From contig CANGCO010000004.1 of the NCBI GenBank assembly GCA_947452365.1, forward strand, positions 22,522 through 86,521: a DNA stretch of 64,000 nucleotides, in the 5' to 3' direction. The position numbers and the translations under genes are program-made. Positions 38,810 to 47,339 of this stretch are shown piece after piece. Every line of letters starts with the position of its first letter. Position 1 is the stretch's first letter. The notes under the pieces were generated by a model. The model was not told the DNA's origin. It saw only the letters and a list, made by a program, of their open reading frames with translations, and searched no databases. This DNA is from Caulobacteraceae bacterium (GTDB lineage: Bacteria > Pseudomonadota > Alphaproteobacteria > Caulobacterales > Caulobacteraceae).

Positions 38810-38818
38810 TGGGGATAA
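38810..38818 (-). promoter_or_regulatory. DnaA-box-like nonamer 3 / W-box
   Basis: Reads TTATCCCCA on the minus strand, one mismatch to TTATCCACA, and contains TCCCCA. Confidence 0.55.
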
Positions 38819-38880
38819 GATGGGAATGAACCCAATCGCCCTGTTCCATGCCCAGATTGCCCAGCCCAAACCACCGCCTC

Positions 38881-38914
38881 AAAAAATTTCTTTTCTTATT
38901 AAAATTTAACTTAA
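38881..38914. other. A/T-rich tract, candidate unwinding element
   Basis: 34 bases with almost no G or C, ending in three TTAA motifs (38899, 38906, 38911). It is the longest such run in the gap. TTAA spacing of eight bases is close to, but not, the CtrA consensus of seven. Confidence 0.45.
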
Positions 38915-38971
38915 TGGCCAGATGGATAAAGCGGCCTTGAGTTTCGCCGCCGAACTGGGTTTAACCAATCC

Positions 38972-40018
38972 ATGAGCGCTTCAGATCAAACCCACGAAAA
39001 CGGCCCTGCCCTATTGCGTGTGCTAGCGGGTCAAAGCTTAGCCAGGCCGCCAATCTGGTTCATGCGCCAAGCTGGTCGCTATCTGCCGGAATATCGCGCG
39101 CTGCGAGCCACAGCTCCGGACTTTATCTCTTTCTGCCTCAATCCAGAAATGGCAGCCGAGGCCACCTTGCAACCCATGCGGCGGTTTGAATTTAGCGCCG
39201 CCATTGTCTTTGCCGATATCCTGCTCTTACCCAAGGCGCTTGGCCAAGATGTGCGGTTTGAGGTCGGCGAAGGCCCCAAACTCGGGGCCCTACCCTCGCT
39301 TGAGCGGATGCGAGACCGGATTGAGGGCGCTGCCGGTGCACTTGGCAATATTGGTGAGACCTTGGGCCGGGTGCGCGAAAAGCTAGACCCCTCAAAAGTC
39401 TTGATCGGGTTTGCCGGGGCACCTTGGACCGTAGCCACCTATATGATTGAAGGCGGATCCAGCGACCGGGTTGCCGTGCGGACCTATGCCTATACTCACG
39501 CCAAGGCGCTGGATGAATTGATCGATATTCTGGTCGATGCGACGGCACATTATTTGGTCATGCAGGCTAGGAGCGGGGCCCAGGTGCTCAAATTGTTTGA
39601 ATCCTGGGCTGAAGGTCTGCCCGAAGATCTTTTCGAGCGCCTGGTGATCGGCCCGCATGCCCGAATTATTGCCCAGGTCAGGGCCGCTGGCGTCACTGCC
39701 CCCTTTATTGGCTTTCCAAGAGGGGCTGGGGCCTTGGTGCAAAGCTATGCCCAGAAGGTCGCGGTTCAGGCCGTAGCGCTTGACGTACAAGCCAGTGCCG
39801 CCATGGGCCAGGCCTTGCAAAAAACCGTTGCCATTCAAGGTGCGCTCGATCCCCTATTATTGCGGGCGGGCGGCAAGGCCTTGGATGTTCGGCTAGATCA
39901 ATTGCTCGCCCAATGGGGACAAGGTCCCTATATCTTTAATCTTGGCCACGGAATCTTGCCGGACACGCCGATTGCGCATGTCGAACAGGTCTTGGCGCGG
40001 GTGGTGCACGGGCAATGA
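38972..40018 (+). CDS. hemE: Uroporphyrinogen decarboxylase
   Basis: 348 residues. RPPIWFMRQAGRYLPEYRALR at the start is the substrate-binding signature, and GFAGAPWTVATYMIEGG, KLFESWAEGLP and FNLGHGILPDTP follow. It decarboxylates uroporphyrinogen III to coproporphyrinogen III. It is the first gene to the right of the predicted origin, so its promoter must lie inside the origin region, as known in Caulobacter. The stop overlaps hemH (ATGA). Confidence 0.96.
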   Translation: MSASDQTHENGPALLRVLAGQSLARPPIWFMRQAGRYLPEYRALRATAPDFISFCLNPEMAAEATLQPMRRFEFSAAIVFADILLLPKALGQDVRFEVGEGPKLGALPSLERMRDRIEGAAGALGNIGETLGRVREKLDPSKVLIGFAGAPWTVATYMIEGGSSDRVAVRTYAYTHAKALDELIDILVDATAHYLVMQARSGAQVLKLFESWAEGLPEDLFERLVIGPHARIIAQVRAAGVTAPFIGFPRGAGALVQSYAQKVAVQAVALDVQASAAMGQALQKTVAIQGALDPLLLRAGGKALDVRLDQLLAQWGQGPYIFNLGHGILPDTPIAHVEQVLARVVHGQ

Positions 40019-41073
40019 AGGCGCAGGACGCGATGGGTGATAAGGACAGGCCGCAACGCATTGCCGTGGTGCTGTTTAACCTGGGTGGCCCCGATGGGCC
40101 AGATTCGGTTCAGCCCTTCTTGTATAATCTGTTTGCCGATAAGGCGATTATTGGCGCGCCCTTTGGCATTCGCCAGGCCCTGGCCTGGTTGATCTCGACC
40201 TTGCGTAAAAAATCAGCCCAGGCCAATTATGCGATTATGGGCGGCGGCTCACCGCTGCTGCCCCAGACCGTGGCGCAGGCTAAGGCCCTAGAGGCAGCTC
40301 TGAACGACCGGGCCAATCACCAGACCACCAAGGTGTTTATCGCCATGCGGTATTGGAAGCCGTTTGCCAAACACACAGCCAAACAGGTGGCTGATTTTGC
40401 GCCCGACCAGATCGTGCTCCTGCCGCTTTATCCGCAGTTTTCGACCACAACAACTGGGTCTTCAGTCGCCGAATGGAACAAGGTCTATAAGGGCAAGGGC
40501 AAGACCCGCACGATCTGCTGTTATCCGATTCTGCCCTCTGTGATCGCGGCGCATGCCAAGGCGATCGAGGATGCGTTTAAGGCGGCGGGCTCGCCAGCCC
40601 ATACGCGGCTGTTATTTTCCGCGCATGGCCTGCCAGAAAAAATCATTCAGGACGGCGATCCCTATCAGGCCCAGATTGAGGCGACAGCCGCGGCGGTGGC
40701 CGAAAGGCTCGGGGCGGGCTGGGACTGGCAGGTCTGTTATCAAAGCCGGGTTGGGCCCTTAAAATGGATTGGTCCTTCAACGCCTGAAGCCCTAGAAGTC
40801 GCCGGCAGGGCTGGCCTGAATGTGATTATAACCCCCATCGCCTTTGTGTCTGAGCATATCGAGACCCTGGTCGAGCTGGATCATGAATATGCGGAACTAG
40901 CGCTAGAGGTGGGCTGTCCAAAATTCATCCGGGTGCCGGCGCTTGGGATTGATCCTGTCTTTATAGAGGGCTTAGCCGCCTTGACCCAGGAGAGCCTTGA
41001 CCGGGGCGGGACCCAGCCTTGCCAGGGTTGGACCTGTCCGGCGGATCGTTCAAAATGTCCGCGTAGGGCTTAA
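40015..41073 (+). CDS. hemH: Ferrochelatase
   Basis: 352 residues. VVLFNLGGPDGPDSVQPFLYNLF, ALNDRANHQTTKVFIAMRYWKP, LPLYPQFSTTTTGSS and the active-site histidine in FSAHGLPEKII. It inserts ferrous iron into protoporphyrin IX. The C-terminal CQGWTCPADRSKC carries three cysteines, which may be iron-sulfur ligands as in some alphaproteobacterial ferrochelatases, though a fourth ligand was not identified. It overlaps hemE by four bases. Confidence 0.95.
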   Translation: MKAQDAMGDKDRPQRIAVVLFNLGGPDGPDSVQPFLYNLFADKAIIGAPFGIRQALAWLISTLRKKSAQANYAIMGGGSPLLPQTVAQAKALEAALNDRANHQTTKVFIAMRYWKPFAKHTAKQVADFAPDQIVLLPLYPQFSTTTTGSSVAEWNKVYKGKGKTRTICCYPILPSVIAAHAKAIEDAFKAAGSPAHTRLLFSAHGLPEKIIQDGDPYQAQIEATAAAVAERLGAGWDWQVCYQSRVGPLKWIGPSTPEALEVAGRAGLNVIITPIAFVSEHIETLVELDHEYAELALEVGCPKFIRVPALGIDPVFIEGLAALTQESLDRGGTQPCQGWTCPADRSKCPRRA

Positions 41074-41076
41074 GAC

Positions 41077-41535
41077 ATGGCCCTTGCCCAGCACTATGAC
41101 CTGCTTCGAGGCTTACATATCTTGGCCGTAATCGCCTGGATGGCTGGGCTTTTATATCTGCCGAGGCTCTATGCTTATCATTCCGCTGCCACGGTCGGGT
41201 CAGAGCTGGACACCACGTTTCAGGTGATGGAGCTAAAGCTCCTCCGCATCATTATGAACCCCGCCATGTTGGTTAGTCTTATATTTGGCGGGCTCTTGAT
41301 CTTGGCCGATAGCGAGATCCGCGGCTGGGCGTTTTTGCTCAAGCCCTGGATGGTGAGCAAGCTTTGCGGCGTGGTCTTCTTGCTCGGCTGGCACGGCTTT
41401 TTGGCCTCAGCGCGTAGGGCCTTTGCGGAGGGCCGCAATCAGCGCTCTGGCCAGTTCTGGCGCATGACTAATGAATTGCCGTTTATTGCCGCCATCATCA
41501 TGGTCCTGTCTGTGACGCTGGAATTTGGCAATTAG
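41077..41535 (+). CDS. hemJ: Protoporphyrinogen IX oxidase HemJ
   Basis: 152 residues with four transmembrane helices. LRGLHILAVIAWMAGLLYLPRLYAYH carries the conserved histidine and arginine, LKPWMVSKLCGVVFLLGWHGF the second set. HemJ oxidises protoporphyrinogen IX to protoporphyrin IX. It follows hemH by three bases, so hemE, hemH and hemJ act together. The window contains no hemG or FAD-type oxidase. Confidence 0.94.
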   Translation: MALAQHYDLLRGLHILAVIAWMAGLLYLPRLYAYHSAATVGSELDTTFQVMELKLLRIIMNPAMLVSLIFGGLLILADSEIRGWAFLLKPWMVSKLCGVVFLLGWHGFLASARRAFAEGRNQRSGQFWRMTNELPFIAAIIMVLSVTLEFGN

Positions 41536-41762
41536 CCAAGCAAACCTTGACCTTTGCCACAGCTTATGGCTTGGCTAGGGGACAACTGGCCGATGGGCCA
41601 GTCCCGCCTTATCGCCATACCCTTGTCCGTTCGATCTGGCCAAGCGGTCTTGGTTTCCCCTGTGCCCGCTTGGGCAAATACAATTTTAGAGTCTGGGCTG
41701 GTTTTCCAGCTCAGGCGCTTGCCGTGGCTGAATTGGCCGCGGGCTGGACATAGAGTTTGATC

Positions 41763-43175
41763 ATGCAAGACGAATTATTCCCCGACACGACCGCGACCGA
41801 GGGTCAAGAAGAACAGTCGGTTATGGCTGGGGCCGAAGCCATAGAGTCTGTGACCGAGGCGCAGGAACCAGCGACTGAGGGCCCATCCGCTGTGGTGGCG
41901 GCCATGGGCATTAGCCGCATGTCGCTGATGGAATTAAAGCTAAAATCACCGAGCGATCTCTTGGCCCTGGCCGAGGCGCTTGAGATCGAAAACGCCAATT
42001 CCATGCGCAAGCAGGATATGATGTTTGGCATTCTCAAAACTGTGGCCGAGGAAGGCGTTGAGATTTCCGGCGGTGGTGTGATGGAGGTTGTGCAGGACGG
42101 GTTTGGCTTTCTGCGCTCGCCAGAAGCTAATTACCTGCCCGGCCCAGACGATATTTATGTCTCGCCCTCACAGATCCGCAAGTTTGGCCTGCGCACAGGC
42201 GATTCGGTCGAGGGGCCAATCCGCGCGCCGCGTGAGGGGGAGCGTTATTTTGCCCTACTCAAGGTTGATCTGATCAATTTTGAGAATCCGGAAAATGTTC
42301 GCCACAAGGTCCATTTCGATAATCTGACCCCGCTCTATCCTGATGAGCGCCTGACCATGGAAATTCAGGACCCAACCTTGAAGGACCGTTCGGGCCGGGT
42401 GATTGATATTGTCTCGCCCTTGGGTAAGGGCCAGCGCTGCTTGATCGTTGCCCCGCCGCGGGTGGGCAAGACGGTGATGTTGCAAAACATTGCCAAATCG
42501 ATCGCCGCCAACCATCCTGAATGTTATTTGATCGTGCTCTTGATCGATGAGCGGCCCGAAGAAGTCACTGACATGCAGCGCACTGTGCGCGGCGAGGTGA
42601 TCAGCTCGACCTTTGACGAGCCCGCAACCCGCCACGTCCAGGTCGCCGAAATGGTCATCGAAAAGGCCAAGCGCCTGGTCGAGCACAAGCGCGATGTCAT
42701 CATCTTGCTGGACTCCGTCACCCGTCTTGGCCGGGCCTATAATACGGTGGTGCCGTCCTCGGGTAAGGTCCTGACCGGGGGTGTGGACGCCAATGCCCTG
42801 CAAAGGCCCAAGCGCTTTTTCGGGGCGGCGCGGAATATTGAGGAAGGCGGTTCGCTCACCATTATTGCCACCGCCCTGATCGATACCGGCAGCCGCATGG
42901 ACGAGGTGATCTTTGAAGAGTTCAAGGGCACCGGCAATTCGGAAATCATTCTCGACCGCAAGGTCGCCGATAAGCGCGTCTTCCCAGCCATTGATATCCT
43001 AAAATCCGGCACCCGTAAGGAAGACCTGATTACGCCCAAGGATGTTTTGCAAAAGACCTATGTGCTGCGCCGTATCCTCAATCCCATGGGGCCGCAGGAC
43101 GCGATTGAGTTCTTGCTCGATAAGATGCGCCAGACCAAAAACAATGCCGACTTCTTCCAGTCGATGAATACCTAA
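41763..43175 (+). CDS. rho: Transcription termination factor Rho
   Basis: 470 residues. An acidic N-terminal extension of about 50 residues, an RNA-binding domain ([31 protein letters not shown]), P-loop [11 protein letters not shown] near 231-240, Walker [17 protein letters not shown], the Q-loop region and [20 protein letters not shown]. It is a hexameric RNA helicase that ends transcription. ATG 41763 is used; a TTG six bases upstream is in frame. The 227-base leader may carry autoregulation, but I could not identify a structure in it. Confidence 0.96.
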   Translation: MQDELFPDTTATEGQEEQSVMAGAEAIESVTEAQEPATEGPSAVVAAMGISRMSLMELKLKSPSDLLALAEALEIENANSMRKQDMMFGILKTVAEEGVEISGGGVMEVVQDGFGFLRSPEANYLPGPDDIYVSPSQIRKFGLRTGDSVEGPIRAPREGERYFALLKVDLINFENPENVRHKVHFDNLTPLYPDERLTMEIQDPTLKDRSGRVIDIVSPLGKGQRCLIVAPPRVGKTVMLQNIAKSIAANHPECYLIVLLIDERPEEVTDMQRTVRGEVISSTFDEPATRHVQVAEMVIEKAKRLVEHKRDVIILLDSVTRLGRAYNTVVPSSGKVLTGGVDANALQRPKRFFGAARNIEEGGSLTIIATALIDTGSRMDEVIFEEFKGTGNSEIILDRKVADKRVFPAIDILKSGTRKEDLITPKDVLQKTYVLRRILNPMGPQDAIEFLLDKMRQTKNNADFFQSMNT

Positions 43176-43188
43176 TCACGCACCTTGC

Positions 43189-43227
43189 GGGTCCGCCGAT
43201 CGGCGGGCCCAGATGAGGCGGGTTTTT
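43189..43227 (+). terminator. Probable terminator region after rho, with two competing hairpins
   Basis: GGGTCCGCC (43189-43197) can pair with GGCGGGCCC (43202-43210). TCCGCC (43192-43197) can alternatively pair with GGCGGG (43217-43222), which is followed directly by TTTTTA (43223-43228). The second form looks like an intrinsic terminator. Confidence 0.6.
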
Positions 43228-43245
43228 AGAGACCAGACACAAATA

Positions 43246-43273
43246 GGGCGCCGGTCACGCATGACCGGCGCCC
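43246..43273. terminator. Perfect 12-bp hairpin
   Basis: GGGCGCCGGTCA (43246-43257), loop CGCA, TGACCGGCGCCC (43262-43273). The plus-strand flank is CTTGTCTT and the minus-strand flank TATTTG, so it could act in either direction, or for a lost minus-strand gene. A further seven-pair stem GGGGGTC/GACCCCC lies at 43282-43303. Confidence 0.6.
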
Positions 43274-43316
43274 CTTGTCTTGGGGGTCCGAGGAACGACC
43301 CCCGGACTACAGGACC

Positions 43317-43403
43317 TTACCGGCCGTAGGTAAAGCCGCCGCGAACGGCCGTGCTGCTTCCGGAGCCGAAGCCCGAAGCCACACCGCCCTTGAAGCCAAG
43401 GCC
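43317..43403 (-). pseudogene. Possible 3' remnant of an outer-membrane or adhesin-like gene
   Basis: On the minus strand, 28 codons run from just after a TAA (43404-43406) to a TAA at 43317-43319. The peptide is glycine-, serine- and aromatic-rich (GVASGFGSGSSTAV, then RGGFTYGR) with alternating polarity, like the last strands of a beta barrel or adhesin anchor. Hairpins at 43282-43303 and 43246-43273 lie directly downstream, as expected after a gene end. Upstream the frame is closed and no partner fragment was found. This could also be chance. Confidence 0.3.
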
Positions 43404-43427
43404 TTAAGGGCCTCGACCTATCGATTC

Positions 43428-43661
43428 TTGTCGCGCGAGGCCCACATACCGATCTACTTAAAAGAATATGGGTCGGCCTCTATGAAACAGGTGCAGTTGG
43501 CCACGGGGCTATCGACCCGGGGATTTTATCTGATCGTAAAGAAACTTGAGCAGTCTAGCCTCGTCTTTATTGCAGACGCATCGGACGATAAGCGTAAGCG
43601 GCTATTATCCCTCACGCCCCAGGGTCTTGACGGGGTCGCCAAAATGCCGATCTCGAGCTAG
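43428..43661 (+). CDS. Small MarR-like winged-helix protein (start uncertain, maybe a remnant)
   Basis: From a TTG at 43428 the frame gives 77 residues: SREAHIPIYLKEYGSASMKQ (helices 1-2), QLATGLSTRGFYLIVKKLEQSSLV (recognition region) and a wing IADASDDKRKRLLSLTPQG with the D-x-R/K-LLSLT-x-x-G pattern of MarR proteins. The frame extends open to a TTG at 43275, but that part overlaps hairpins and a reverse-strand peptide and looks non-coding. Other starts are ATG 43482. No ribosome site decides. It is shorter than usual MarR proteins (about 140), so it may be truncated. Confidence 0.45.
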   Translation: MSREAHIPIYLKEYGSASMKQVQLATGLSTRGFYLIVKKLEQSSLVFIADASDDKRKRLLSLTPQGLDGVAKMPISS

Positions 43662-43702
43662 GCCCTAGCCGCCAAGATCGGCACGATTGGGGCGGGTCTG
43701 GA

Positions 43703-44674
43703 CTAGGGTATTAGCAAGCTTGCGCCCGTGGTTGACCGTCCCTCCAGCGCCTCGTGTGCCCGGCGGGTTTCGGACAGGGCAAATTGCGCCCCGATCTCTA
43801 TTGTGACCGCGCCGCTGGCAATGACGGCAAACAGGGCCGCTGCGCTGGCATCGAGCTCTTCGGTGGTGGCGACATAATCAAACAAGGTCGGGCGGGTGAT
43901 AAACACCGATCCGGCCTGGGCCAGCCGCGCCGGGGCAAACGGGGCCACCGGGCCAGAGGCATTGCCAAAACTGACCATTAGGCCGCGGCGCGATAGGCTG
44001 GCTAGGCTGGCCTCAAACGTATCGGCCCCGACCGAGTCATAGACCACCCGCACCCCCTTGCCGCCCGTAATCTCAGCAACCTTTGTGGCCACATCTTCGG
44101 TGCGATAAAGAATTGTGTGCTGACAGCCCTGGGCCTTGGCCAGCTGCGCCTTGTCTTCCGACCCGACCGTGCCAATCACCGTGGCCCCTAGGGCTCTGGC
44201 CCATTGGGTCAAGAGCGTGCCCACCCCGCCGGCTGCAGCATGGACGAGGATGGTGTCGCCCGCTGTGACCGCGTGGCAGCGGCGGATCAGGAACTCGGCC
44301 GTCATACCCTTGAGCATGGCCGCCGCCGCCTGTTGGAAACTGATATCGTCTGGCAGGCGCACGGCCCGGCCTTCTGGCACCAGATGCGCCTCGCTATAGG
44401 CGCCTAGCGGCCCCGTGCCATAGGCGGCCCGGTCACCGACCGCAAACCGGGTCACACCCTCGCCGATCGCTTCGACGAAGCCTGCGCCCTCTAGGCCCAG
44501 CACGGTCGGAAACGCGATCGGATAGAGGCCGGTGCGCTGATAGATGTCGATATAGTTTAGCCCCACGGCCGCATGCCGGATCAGGATCTGGCCGGGACCG
44601 GGCACCGGAACGGGCAGATCAATGGCTTTTAGGACCTCGGGGCCGCCTGCGGATTGGGCCTGTATTGCCAGCAT
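43703..44674 (-). CDS. NADPH:quinone oxidoreductase (Qor type)
   Basis: 323 residues, medium-chain reductase. VGLNYIDIYQRTGLYP at about 35-50 is the Qor signature, then LGLEGAGFVEAIGEGV and the cofactor site LVHAAAGGVGTLLTQWARALGA near 148, and YDSVGADTFEASLASL. It probably reduces quinones with NADPH. It differs clearly from the reductase at 16907. Upstream (44711) lies a dienelactone hydrolase family gene on the same strand, 36 bases away, so the two may be an operon. Confidence 0.9.
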   Translation of the reverse strand: MLAIQAQSAGGPEVLKAIDLPVPVPGPGQILIRHAAVGLNYIDIYQRTGLYPIAFPTVLGLEGAGFVEAIGEGVTRFAVGDRAAYGTGPLGAYSEAHLVPEGRAVRLPDDISFQQAAAAMLKGMTAEFLIRRCHAVTAGDTILVHAAAGGVGTLLTQWARALGATVIGTVGSEDKAQLAKAQGCQHTILYRTEDVATKVAEITGGKGVRVVYDSVGADTFEASLASLSRRGLMVSFGNASGPVAPFAPARLAQAGSVFITRPTLFDYVATTEELDASAAALFAVIASGAVTIEIGAQFALSETRRAHEALEGRSTTGASLLIP

Positions 44675-44710
44675 GATCTTGATTCCTTGCTCGGATGGGG
44701 GTGGATGGGT

Positions 44711-45409
44711 TTAGCCAAGCGTCTTTTTAAAAAAGGCGGCTGTGCGGTCATTGGCCAGTTTGGCCGCCGCGGCGTCATAATGTTCACCGCCCCGGCGGGC
44801 AAAGGCATGGTCGCAGCTAGCATAGGTGTGCAGCTCAAGGCGCGGGCCATTGACCAAGACCTTGGCCATGGCGGCCTGGGCGGCGGCGGGGACAAATTGG
44901 TCTTGTTCTGCGACATGCAAAACCATGGGGGCTGAAATCTTAGCCGCCTCGTCCAGCTTGCCATCAATGCCAACGCCGTAATAGCTCACCGCTGCATCAA
45001 TATCGGTGCGGGCCGCGGTCAGGTAGGACAAAAGTCCGCCAAGGCAATAACCCACGGCCCCGACCTTGCCATTACAGCCAGCGTCCTTGCGGATGGCTGT
45101 GATAGTGGCGGCAATGTCTTCAATCCCCTGATCGACATTAAAGGCGGTATAGAGCTCAAACGCCTTGGCCCATTCGGCCTCGGACTGATCGGTAATATCT
45201 ATGCCCGGTTCAATGCGCCAAAACAGATCCGGACAAATGGCCAAATAACCCTGGGCAGCGAGGTCATCGGCGACCTGCCGCATCACAGCATTGACGCCAA
45301 AAATCTCTTGGATCACGACAATCGCCGGGGCCTTGGCGGCGGCGGGCCTTGCGACATAGGCGGAAAATTCGCCGTCCGGTGTCTTTATGTTAAGGGTTTG
45401 GCTGGACAT
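44711..45409 (-). CDS. Dienelactone hydrolase family protein
   Basis: 232 residues. The catalytic triad is visible as Cys in VGYCLGGLLSYL, Asp in AEQDQFVP and His in CDHAFARRG. VIQEIFGVN near 35 holds the conserved glutamate. Family members hydrolyse dienelactones and other esters; there is no aromatic-degradation cluster here, so its natural substrate is unknown. It is transcribed with the Qor-type gene downstream and divergent from the DUF6489 gene. Confidence 0.9.
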   Translation of the reverse strand: MSSQTLNIKTPDGEFSAYVARPAAAKAPAIVVIQEIFGVNAVMRQVADDLAAQGYLAICPDLFWRIEPGIDITDQSEAEWAKAFELYTAFNVDQGIEDIAATITAIRKDAGCNGKVGAVGYCLGGLLSYLTAARTDIDAAVSYYGVGIDGKLDEAAKISAPMVLHVAEQDQFVPAAAQAAMAKVLVNGPRLELHTYASCDHAFARRGGEHYDAAAAKLANDRTAAFFKKTLG

Positions 45410-45551
45410 CAGGGCTTTCCTTGATCATGGACGCGGGACGGGTTTTGCTGTCAAACAAGCGGCTAAGCGCCGGTCTATCGCCCATGGCCTAGAGGCAAAT
45501 CACCAGACTGACAAGTCGGGTCGGCGGCACCAATAAAGAAAGCAGCATAGC

Positions 45552-45800
45552 ATGAAGATGACCATCGAGATTGATTGCACCCCGATTGAGGCCCGCACCT
45601 TTTTGGGCCTGCCCGATGTCAGTGTCCTGAATGATCACCTGGTCGCGGAGATGAAGGCGCGGCTGGATGCCAATATGGCCATGATCCAGCCCGAAGAATT
45701 GATGAAAAACTGGATGGCGTTTGGGGGTCAGGCGACCGAGCAGTTTCAGCGACTGATGACTGCGGCGGCGACCGGCGCCATGGGCGGCACCAAGCCCTGA
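45552..45800 (+). CDS. DUF6489-type small protein
   Basis: 82 residues. [23 protein letters not shown], then a helix rich in M, A and Q ([22 protein letters not shown]). It resembles conserved alphaproteobacterial proteins found upstream of mnmE, some labelled phasin-like or DUF6489. Its TGA overlaps the mnmE ATG by one base (TGATG), which argues it is a real, coupled gene. Role unknown. Confidence 0.8.
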   Translation: MKMTIEIDCTPIEARTFLGLPDVSVLNDHLVAEMKARLDANMAMIQPEELMKNWMAFGGQATEQFQRLMTAAATGAMGGTKP

Positions 45801-47146
45801 TGCGCGATACGATTTTCGCACCCGCGACGGCGGCGGGCCGGGCGGCGATTGCCGTGGTGCGCCTGTCAGGTCCTGGCACGGCGGCGGCGGTGGAAGCCCT
45901 GATTGCCCGCCTGCCCGCCCCGCGCCGCGCCGCGCATGCGACCTTGCGCGATCCCATATCGGGGGCAGTTTTGGATGATGGCCTGGTGCTGTGGTTTCCC
46001 GCGCCCGCCAGCTATACCGGCGAAGACTGCGCTGAGCTTCAGATCCATGGCGGCACGGCGGTTACGGGGGCCGTGTTTAAGGCCCTGCTTGGCCTTGGCT
46101 TGCGGCTGGCTCTGCCTGGCGAATTCACCCGCCGGGCCTTTGAAAACCAAAAGCTGGACCTGACCCAGGCCGAGGCCGTGGCCGATCTGATTGATGCCGA
46201 AACCCAAGCCCAAAGACGGCTGGCGCTCGATCAATTGGCGGGCGGCTTGTCGGCCCAATATGGCCAGTGGCGGACAGACCTCTTGGGGATCTTGGCCCTG
46301 CTTGAGGCCGGGATTGATTTTCCGGATGAGGACCTGCCCGAGGCCCTGGCGGAGCAGGCGCGCGGCCCCTTGACCCAGTTGATCGAGGCTCTGGACTGTG
46401 CGCTGGCTGATGGGCGGCGCGGCGCGCGGATTCGCGAGGGGTTTCGGGTCGCCGTCATCGGTGCGCCCAATGCCGGCAAGTCCAGCCTGCTCAATGCCCT
46501 GGCCGGGCGCGAGGCGGCGATCGTGACGCCAACCGCCGGGACCACGCGCGATGTGATTGAGATCCCGCTGATGATTGCAGGCTATCGGGTCTTGCTGGCG
46601 GATACGGCGGGGGTGCGAACCGCCACGGATGCGATCGAGGCTGAGGGTGTTCGGCGGGCCCGCGCCTGGGCGGCGGGTGCGGCCTTGCGGTTGTGGGTGG
46701 TTGACGGGTCATTGCGCAATGACGATTGGGCGCTGGCCCGGGACCTGGCGCGGGCGGGTGATCTTTGCGTGATCAATAAGGCCGATCTGGCCTCTGTTGA
46801 TGACGAAGCGGGCGCAAGCGAATGGGCGCGGGCGGAGGGTCTAGAGGTCTGCCGGATCAGTGTGTTAGCGGGCGGTGATGCGGAGGTGTCGGCCTGGCTG
46901 GAGCGGGCTGTGGTCTTGGCCCTGTCTGGCGCCGACATGCCGGCCGCAACCCGGCTTCGGCATTTGGAGGGTCTGGCTCAGGCGCGCGATTGTTTGCGGC
47001 GGGCTGAGGGCGCCCTGGGGCTTGGCGCAGAATTGGCGGCCGAGGATGTGCGCATGGCGGCCCGGGCGCTTGAGCGGATCACGGGACGGATCGGGACGGA
47101 GGAGGTGCTCGGTCAGGTGTTTGCCAGCTTCTGTATCGGCAAATAG
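45800..47146 (+). CDS. mnmE: tRNA uridine-5-carboxymethylaminomethyl GTPase MnmE
   Basis: 448 residues. [23 protein letters not shown] at the start, GTPase motifs [23 protein letters not shown] and INKAD, and the C-terminal C-I-G-K that includes the catalytic cysteine. With MnmG it modifies U34 of several tRNAs. It shares a one-base overlap with the upstream small gene. A parS site begins two bases after its stop. Confidence 0.95.
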   Translation: MRDTIFAPATAAGRAAIAVVRLSGPGTAAAVEALIARLPAPRRAAHATLRDPISGAVLDDGLVLWFPAPASYTGEDCAELQIHGGTAVTGAVFKALLGLGLRLALPGEFTRRAFENQKLDLTQAEAVADLIDAETQAQRRLALDQLAGGLSAQYGQWRTDLLGILALLEAGIDFPDEDLPEALAEQARGPLTQLIEALDCALADGRRGARIREGFRVAVIGAPNAGKSSLLNALAGREAAIVTPTAGTTRDVIEIPLMIAGYRVLLADTAGVRTATDAIEAEGVRRARAWAAGAALRLWVVDGSLRNDDWALARDLARAGDLCVINKADLASVDDEAGASEWARAEGLEVCRISVLAGGDAEVSAWLERAVVLALSGADMPAATRLRHLEGLAQARDCLRRAEGALGLGAELAAEDVRMAARALERITGRIGTEEVLGQVFASFCIGK

Positions 47147-47148
47147 AG

Positions 47149-47164
47149 TGTTCCACGTGAAACA
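47149..47164. other. parS centromere site 1
   Basis: TGTTCCACGTGAAACA, identical to the classic Bacillus parS, one base off perfect symmetry. It is the binding and CTP-dependent loading site for ParB, encoded at 50718. It lies in the mnmE-mnmG gap. Confidence 0.95.
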
Positions 47165-47195
47165 TTGACCCCGCAAGATTGCGAGCCCGCCTGAT

Positions 47196-47211
47196 TGTTT
47201 CACGTGAAACA
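47196..47211. other. parS centromere site 2
   Basis: TGTTTCACGTGAAACA, a perfect 16-bp palindrome. Its start is 47 bases after the start of site 1. Confidence 0.95.
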
Positions 47212-47339
47212 CGCCCGATCGAAAGAATCTTTCATGCACACCCCAGACACAGGCTCAAGCGTCTCGACGCCGTCGGACGCCTTGCCTATAAGTCGGACTT
47301 GGCTGATCACCCCGCCCCGCCCCACCCCTCCCACTTGAG

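Larger units (their letters stand above)
38443..38971. other. Predicted chromosomal replication origin (oriC)
   Basis: A 529-base non-coding gap between ppsR and hemE, the position of the Caulobacter origin. It holds DnaA-box-like nonamers one base off TTATCCACA on the minus strand (38493-38501, 38767-38775, 38810-38818), a weaker one at 38746-38754, and three TGGGGA hexamers (38587, 38635, 38810) like the Caulobacter W-box. It also holds a perfect nine-base inverted repeat ATCTTCACA/TGTGAAGAT (38615-38623 and 38651-38659) and an A/T tract at 38881-38914. Genes on both sides are transcribed outward. parS and parAB lie about 8-11 kb to the right. Function is inferred. Confidence 0.82.

Noticed and set aside
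38899..38914. TTAA-N8-TTAA as a CtrA site
   Set aside because: The spacing is eight, not seven; kept only as a low-interest observation.
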